DNA of 64,000 nt from Ramlibacter monticola. Its GTDB lineage: Bacteria; Pseudomonadota; Gammaproteobacteria; Burkholderiales; Burkholderiaceae_C. Of this stretch, positions 59,998 through 64,000 are shown piece by piece (within the stretch, counting starts at the first letter, position 1; every line of letters begins with the position of its first letter). The stretch lies in NCBI RefSeq assembly GCF_016722785.1, contig NZ_JAEQNE010000003.1:1-64000 (forward strand). The letters are read 5' to 3'. The translations under genes and the position numbers were made by a program. A model generated the notes under the pieces. It made no database searches. It was not told where the DNA came from and saw nothing but the letters and a program-made list of their open reading frames with translations.

Positions 59998-60969
59998 TTA
60001 TCCTTCGATGTGGAGGTTCTGCGCCTTGACCAGGGCGGTCCAGCGCGCGATGTCGGCCTGGATGTACTTGCCGAACGCTTCGGGGCTCATGGCCTGCGGT
60101 TCCACCGCCTCGCCGGCGAGCTTCTCGCGCAGGTCCGGTGCCGACAGCACCTGGGCCAGGCTGATGTTGAGCCGGCTCACCACCTCGTGCGGCATGCCGG
60201 CCGGACCGACGACGCCGTACCACTGCACGGCGTCGAAGTTCTTGAGGCCCAGTTCCTCCAGGGTCGGCACGTCCTTGATCTGCTCGGCGCGCCGCTTGCC
60301 GGTGAGCGCCAGCGGACGCAGCCGGCCCGAGCGGATGTGCTGGAGCGCCGCCGCGAGGCCCGGGAACATGGCCTGCGTCTGGCCGCCGATCACGTCGGTG
60401 ATGGCCGGCGCGATGCCGCGGTAGGGAATGTGCACCATCGGCACCTTCAGCTGCTGCTTGAGCAGCTCCATGGTCAGGTGCGTCAGCGAGCCCGGACCGG
60501 CGGAGCCGTAGCTCACCTTGCCCTTGTTGGCGTTCAGCCAGGCCACGAACTCCTTGAAGTTCTTCACCGGCAGGTTGGCGTCGACCACCAGCACGTTGGG
60601 CGTGGCGCCGATCATGCCGATCGGGGTGAAGTCCTTGACGGGGTCGTAAGGCAGCTTGCGCGTGGCCGGGCTGGTGCCGTGGGTGGCCACGTAGCCCTGC
60701 ATCAGCGTATAGCCGTCGGGCGCGGCGCGCGTCGTCTGCTGGGCCGCCACCACGCCGCCGCCGCCGCTTTGGTTGTCGACGATGAAGGTCGTGGCGAGGG
60801 CCTTGGCCCAGCGGTCGCAAACGGTGCGGCCGACCAGGTCGCTGCCGCCGCCGGCGGCGACGGGAACGATGTAGCGGATCGGCTTGTCGGGGAAGCCCTG
60901 GGCGCGGGCGGCGGTCCAAGGCGCCAGCGCGAGCAGGGGCGCGGCTTGGAGGAGGGAACGGCGTTTCAC
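59998..60969 (-). CDS. Bug/TctC-type tripartite tricarboxylate transporter receptor
   Basis: A 323-residue periplasmic binding protein. Signal peptide RRSLLQAAPLLALAPWTAARAQ; mature start FPDKPIRYIVPVAAGGGSDLVGR; then DYDPVKDF-like PYDPVKDFTPIGMIG, GSAGPGSLTHLTMELL, HIPYRGIAPAITDVIGGQTQAMF and GPAGMPHEVVSRLN, all canonical for the family. It binds carboxylated ligands. The start is a GTG at 60969. No TctA/TctB membrane genes are nearby, as is common for Bug proteins in Burkholderiales. Confidence 0.95.
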   Translation of the reverse strand: MKRRSLLQAAPLLALAPWTAARAQGFPDKPIRYIVPVAAGGGSDLVGRTVCDRWAKALATTFIVDNQSGGGGVVAAQQTTRAAPDGYTLMQGYVATHGTSPATRKLPYDPVKDFTPIGMIGATPNVLVVDANLPVKNFKEFVAWLNANKGKVSYGSAGPGSLTHLTMELLKQQLKVPMVHIPYRGIAPAITDVIGGQTQAMFPGLAAALQHIRSGRLRPLALTGKRRAEQIKDVPTLEELGLKNFDAVQWYGVVGPAGMPHEVVSRLNISLAQVLSAPDLREKLAGEAVEPQAMSPEAFGKYIQADIARWTALVKAQNLHIEG

Positions 60970-60973
60970 TACT

Positions 60974-61687
60974 TCAGTCTCCTTGTTGGATCTCTTGCGC
61001 GGCAGCCAGGCGCTGGTGGGCCCGCTCCACGTGGTCGGCCACCAGCTGCTCGGACCGGACGGCATCGCCGGCGCGCACCGCTGCCGCGATGGCGCGGTGG
61101 TCCGCCACCGACGCGGCCATGCCCATGCCGTGCGCCAAGTTGGTTAAGCGCGACAAATGCAGCTTCTGGACGAGGTTGCGATAGGTCTCCGCGATCGCGG
61201 CGTTGCCCGTGGCTTCCACCATGATCCAGTGGAAGCGCAGGTTCTCGCTGTAGTAGGCGCTCACGTTGTGGGAGTGAGCGGCGTCTTCCATCCGACCAAC
61301 GGAGCTGTCCAGGGCATCCGCCAGGCCTGCGCGATCCTCCGCGGCCAGCTGCGCGGCGCGGCGCCCGGCGAAGCCGTCGAGCACGGCCCGCAGCTCGTAC
61401 AAGCCGCGCACTTCCTCGGCGCCGAGCTTGCGCACGAAGACGCCGGAATGCTTGCGCGCCTCCACCAGCCCGGAGCTCTCCAGCTCGCGCAGCGCCTCGC
61501 GCACCGGGACGCGCGACACGCCCAGCCGGCTGGCGACATCCGGCTCGTTGATGCGCTGGCCGGCCTTCAGCTCGCCGCGCAGGATCATGCCCAGCACGTC
61601 GTCGCGCACCAGCTTGCCGAGAGAGGTGGCGCGGACCTGGGCGGCCAGGGCCTGGTCGGGTTCGGAAGGGGGGTCCCACGGCAGCAT
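60974..61687 (-). CDS. GntR-type regulator, FCD subfamily
   Basis: A 237-residue regulator. The N-terminal winged helix (GKLVRDDVLGMILRGELKAGQRINEPDVASRLGVSRVPVREALRELESSGLVEARKHSGVFV) is followed by an all-helical FCD effector domain with metal-ligand residues (ELRAVLDGFAGRRAA, FHWIMVEATGN, DHRAIAAAVRAGD, DHVERAH). It is the first gene of an operon with the Bug receptor and MmgE/PrpD genes and probably represses it in the absence of the carboxylate. An operator-like palindrome lies just upstream. Confidence 0.94.
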   Translation of the reverse strand: MLPWDPPSEPDQALAAQVRATSLGKLVRDDVLGMILRGELKAGQRINEPDVASRLGVSRVPVREALRELESSGLVEARKHSGVFVRKLGAEEVRGLYELRAVLDGFAGRRAAQLAAEDRAGLADALDSSVGRMEDAAHSHNVSAYYSENLRFHWIMVEATGNAAIAETYRNLVQKLHLSRLTNLAHGMGMAASVADHRAIAAAVRAGDAVRSEQLVADHVERAHQRLAAAQEIQQGD

Positions 61688-61696
61688 ATCCGAAAT

Positions 61697-61708
61697 ATTG
61701 TATACGAT
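61697..61708. promoter_or_regulatory. GntR (FCD) operator-like palindrome
   Basis: ATTGTATACGAT is a 12-bp palindrome with one mismatched pair around GTATAC. This is the usual core of FadR/FCD-family operators. It lies 10 bp upstream of the regulator's start codon, in an A/T-rich pocket, which suggests autoregulation of the operon. Confidence 0.65.
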
Positions 61709-61779
61709 TACGCTTTGCTTCAGATCAAGGTCGGAAGCCCTGCCTAGGATGAGCTCGTGTGCTTGACCGGGGAGACCGG

Positions 61780-62613
61780 ATGAACATGCAGCTGTACGAA
61801 GGCGGGCTGGCCGTGGTGCTGGCCCTCGGAGCGATGACCCACCCTGCGCGCGCGGAGACTTTCCGCTGCCAGCTGGCCGATCGCGTGGTGAGCTACCAGC
61901 AGACGCCCTGCGCGGTGCCGGACTTCCCGGCGCCGCCGTCCCGGGCTGAACCCGCGCCCAGGCCGGCACCGTCGCCGGCCGGACCGCCGGCAGCGACGCG
62001 CAACGCCGACGAACCCTTCGCCCTGCTCACCCGGCGCCAGCGCGAGGTGCTGGACCTCACCGCCCGGCTGGAGCGCTGCCGGGCCGACGTTCCCGGCTTC
62101 GCCGAGAAGTCCAACGAGCTGGCGCGGGCCTGGCGCGCCCGTCATGCCGCCACCTTGTCCGGCCACAGCCGTTTCCTCGGCATGAAGGTGCGCGCCTTCC
62201 CGCGCGGCGACGCCGCCTCCTGCAGCGACGACTGGCTGCGCGAGCTGGAGCCGCTGGCCCGCCTGCCGGACCCGCGCTATGGCAGCGCCGAGAAGACCTG
62301 GGAGCTCTTCGTGCGCGGCCTGCAGGCCGCGGACCGGGCGGCCGTCATGGCCTGCGTCACCGGACCGATCGCGCGCGCGATGCGGGAGCGGCTGGAGCGG
62401 CTGGGCGATGCCGACCTGCGCCGCATGGCCGCCAACATCCGCGCCCTCAAGGTGCAGTGGGGCGACGACTACACGCGCGAGGGGCTGGTGCTGCACGGCG
62501 ACCGCGTGGACGCGATCGCCTTCACCAACGTCAACGAGGAATGGAAGATCCGCGAGCTTTTGCCGCGCGGCAACCTGCCGGTCACGCCGAGAAGGTCTTC
62601 CCCGGACTCGTGA
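61780..62613 (+). CDS. Secreted hypothetical protein with DUF4124-like start
   Basis: A 277-residue exported protein. The signal peptide (GGLAVVLALGAMTHPARA) leads to ETFRCQLADRVVSYQQTPC, like the DUF4124 pattern in which two cysteines likely form a disulfide. A Pro/Ala linker and a mostly helical C-terminal domain follow (QREVLDLTARLERCRADVPGFAEKSNELARAWRARH, TWELFVRGLQAADRAAVMACVTGPIARAMRERLERLG). GGAG precedes the ATG. It is divergent from the GntR gene. Function unknown. Confidence 0.7.
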   Translation: MNMQLYEGGLAVVLALGAMTHPARAETFRCQLADRVVSYQQTPCAVPDFPAPPSRAEPAPRPAPSPAGPPAATRNADEPFALLTRRQREVLDLTARLERCRADVPGFAEKSNELARAWRARHAATLSGHSRFLGMKVRAFPRGDAASCSDDWLRELEPLARLPDPRYGSAEKTWELFVRGLQAADRAAVMACVTGPIARAMRERLERLGDADLRRMAANIRALKVQWGDDYTREGLVLHGDRVDAIAFTNVNEEWKIRELLPRGNLPVTPRRSSPDS

Positions 62614-62636
62614 TGTCGGGCGCGTCTTCCGTCGGC

Positions 62637-64000
62637 TCAGTGCCGGCTCGAGCGCCAGATCGAGACGATGATCCAGACGCTGTTGACGAACGCCATCAGG
62701 AAGCCGAGCCCTCCCAGCACCGTGAAGATCGGAATCCCGAACAGTTGCGGACCGGAGGTGACCGTCATCACGATCGAAGAACCGATCACGACCGAGGCGG
62801 TCATGATGCCGAGCGTGATGCGGTCGATGGTCCTGTCGAGCCTGCGGCCGAAGTTGTCGAGCCGCTTCAGGTCGAGATCGATGCGCAGGCCGTTGCGGCG
62901 CGCATCCTTCACCAGCCGCGTCAAGCCGCGCGGCATGGAGGCGAGCATGGCGACGAGGTGGGCCAGGCCCGCGCTCCCGCGGCGCCCTACCTCGGCCGGC
63001 GAGTAGCGTTCCGCGAGCGCTCGGTCCACGAAGGGCTTGAGCCGGTCCACCAGCCGGAACTCCGGGTCGTACTTGCGCGCCGATCCTTCGAGGGTGATCA
63101 GCGCCTTGAACATCAGCGTCAGGTCGGTCGGCAGCACGATGCCGTGGTCGCGCACGATCCCGGTGACGCGCCCGAGCAGGGCACCGACCCGGATCTCCTT
63201 CAGCGGCAGGTCGGCGAAATCGGTCACGAGTTCGTCGACATCGGCGGCGAGCCGCTCCTCGTCGACCGGATCCCCGCCGGCCCAGTCGAGCAGCACCTCG
63301 AGAATGGGCTCGTGGTCGCGGCGCGCGATGCCGGACACCACGTCGATGACCTGGTTCCGGCGGGTGGTCGACAGCCGGCCCGTCATCCCCAGGTCGATGA
63401 TGGCGAGCCGGTTGCCGGGCAGGTAGATCACGTTGCCCGGGTGCGGGTCGGCCTGGAAGAAGCCGTCCACCAGGATCATCTTGAGCACGGCTTCGGCGCC
63501 CCGGTGCGCCAGCAGCTTCGGATCGAGCCCCGCACGCGCGAGGGCCGCGTGGTCCTCGCCGCCGAAGCCGTCGATGTGCTCCTGCACGTTCATCGCGCTG
63601 CTGGTCCACTCCATGAAGACCTGCGGGATCAGGACGTGGGGCTCGTCGCGGAAGTTGCGCGCGAAACGCTCGATGTTGCGACCCTCGTTCGCGAGATCGA
63701 GTTCGCGCATCAGGGAGCGGCGAAACTCCTCCACCACGCGGGTCGGGTGGTAGCGGCGCGCCTCGGGCATTTCGTTCTCGATCACCCGCGCCAGGTGCCC
63801 GAGCAGGCGCATGTCGGCCTCGATCGTGGCCTGGATGCCGGGACGGCGGACCTTCAGCACGACCCCGCGGCCGTCGTGCAGCCGGGCCCGGTGCACCTGC
63901 GCGATCGATGCGGACCCGATGGGTTCGCGCTGGAGGTCGACGAAGACCTCGGAGGCCGGCTGGCCGAGCGCGTCTTCGACGACCGCGAGGAGCGCTTCGA
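62637..64000 (-). CDS. UbiB/AarF/ABC1 family atypical kinase (5' end beyond window)
   Basis: Only the C-terminal part (about 454 residues) is in the window. IGSASIAQVHRARL is the family's atypical nucleotide loop (reading from the right edge), VVLKVRRPG holds the lysine, QADPHPGNVIYL is the catalytic loop, and AIIDLGMTGRL is the metal site. Two helices close the protein (IMTASVVIGSSIVMTVTSG, GGLGFLMAFVNSVWIIVSIW). Members act in ubiquinone biosynthesis or lipid homeostasis. No other ubi genes are adjacent, so it may be an AarF-like paralogue rather than UbiB itself. Confidence 0.92.
   Translation of the reverse strand, partial: EALLAVVEDALGQPASEVFVDLQREPIGSASIAQVHRARLHDGRGVVLKVRRPGIQATIEADMRLLGHLARVIENEMPEARRYHPTRVVEEFRRSLMRELDLANEGRNIERFARNFRDEPHVLIPQVFMEWTSSAMNVQEHIDGFGGEDHAALARAGLDPKLLAHRGAEAVLKMILVDGFFQADPHPGNVIYLPGNRLAIIDLGMTGRLSTTRRNQVIDVVSGIARRDHEPILEVLLDWAGGDPVDEERLAADVDELVTDFADLPLKEIRVGALLGRVTGIVRDHGIVLPTDLTLMFKALITLEGSARKYDPEFRLVDRLKPFVDRALAERYSPAEVGRRGSAGLAHLVAMLASMPRGLTRLVKDARRNGLRIDLDLKRLDNFGRRLDRTIDRITLGIMTASVVIGSSIVMTVTSGPQLFGIPIFTVLGGLGFLMAFVNSVWIIVSIWRSSRH

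Noticed and set aside
1-64000. CRISPR arrays, rRNA operons, prophage modules
   Set aside because: No regularly spaced repeats, no rRNA-like stretches and no phage structural or integrase genes were seen on either strand.

Overview
The window is a high-GC, densely packed bacterial chromosome segment. Gene content and order point to a betaproteobacterium of the order Burkholderiales, most likely Comamonadaceae. The markers are mnmG-rsmG-lysE-parA-hydrolase-parB, minCDE, a Bug/TctC-type tricarboxylate receptor, an orphan DctP, NhaR, and a copZ-cueR/copA divergon. This assignment comes from gene content and protein style, not from a database search.

Layout. 1-3.2 kb is accessory: an IS21-like end, a decayed 3' copy of queC, a solitary DUF4143 ATPase preceded by a perfect inverted repeat, and the intact queC. 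3.2-9.5 kb holds two near-identical hemerythrin units in direct orientation. They flank a DoxX-like membrane protein and a putrescine-catabolism pair (glutamine-synthetase-like ligase plus class-III aminotransferase). 9.5-15.8 kb is signalling (lone receiver, degenerate kinase-like protein, PAS histidine kinase), then a dctP-aroQ operon with a divergent IclR regulator. 16-24.3 kb is a polyphosphate island: PPK2, PAP2 phosphatase, Ppx/GppA, SixA, PPK1, CYTH-CHAD and an HD hydrolase. 24.4-29 kb carries a Tim44-like protein, TerC, NhaR and an MFS transporter.

28.95-29.39 kb has no gene but looks like a replication origin: DnaA boxes, an A/T tract, and a DnaA-trio-like CTA repeat next to a GC-rich spacer. 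29.4-34.5 kb contains an NnrU-like protein, a VOC protein, an SDR gene broken by one amber codon, and minCDE. 34.6-39.6 kb holds UdgX with a TIGR03915-like repair protein and the ybhP-clsB-ybhN envelope-lipid operon. 39.9-46.6 kb is an envelope and metal block: PagL, small secreted proteins sharing an LGAGP motif, a Spy-like protein, copZ-cueR/copA, a third hemerythrin and GST. 46.7-51.7 kb has AsmA, transglutaminase, YkgJ, an APC permease and a glycine-zipper stress protein.

51.9-57.7 kb is the chromosome-partitioning block. Two perfect parS sites lie inside mnmG and a variant lies in rsmG, just upstream of parA and parB. 57.8-64 kb holds a cytochrome c, a MmgE/PrpD - Bug receptor - GntR catabolic operon, a secreted protein, and a UbiB/AarF kinase that runs off the right edge.

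Several genes look co-regulated. Two hemerythrins and the cytochrome c share an FNR-like dyad placed exactly 32 bp from a -10-like hexamer. A third hemerythrin has an even better dyad. Copper genes carry paired CueR operators with 19-bp promoter spacers. ppk1 and the CYTH-CHAD gene share an intergenic Pho-box-like repeat.
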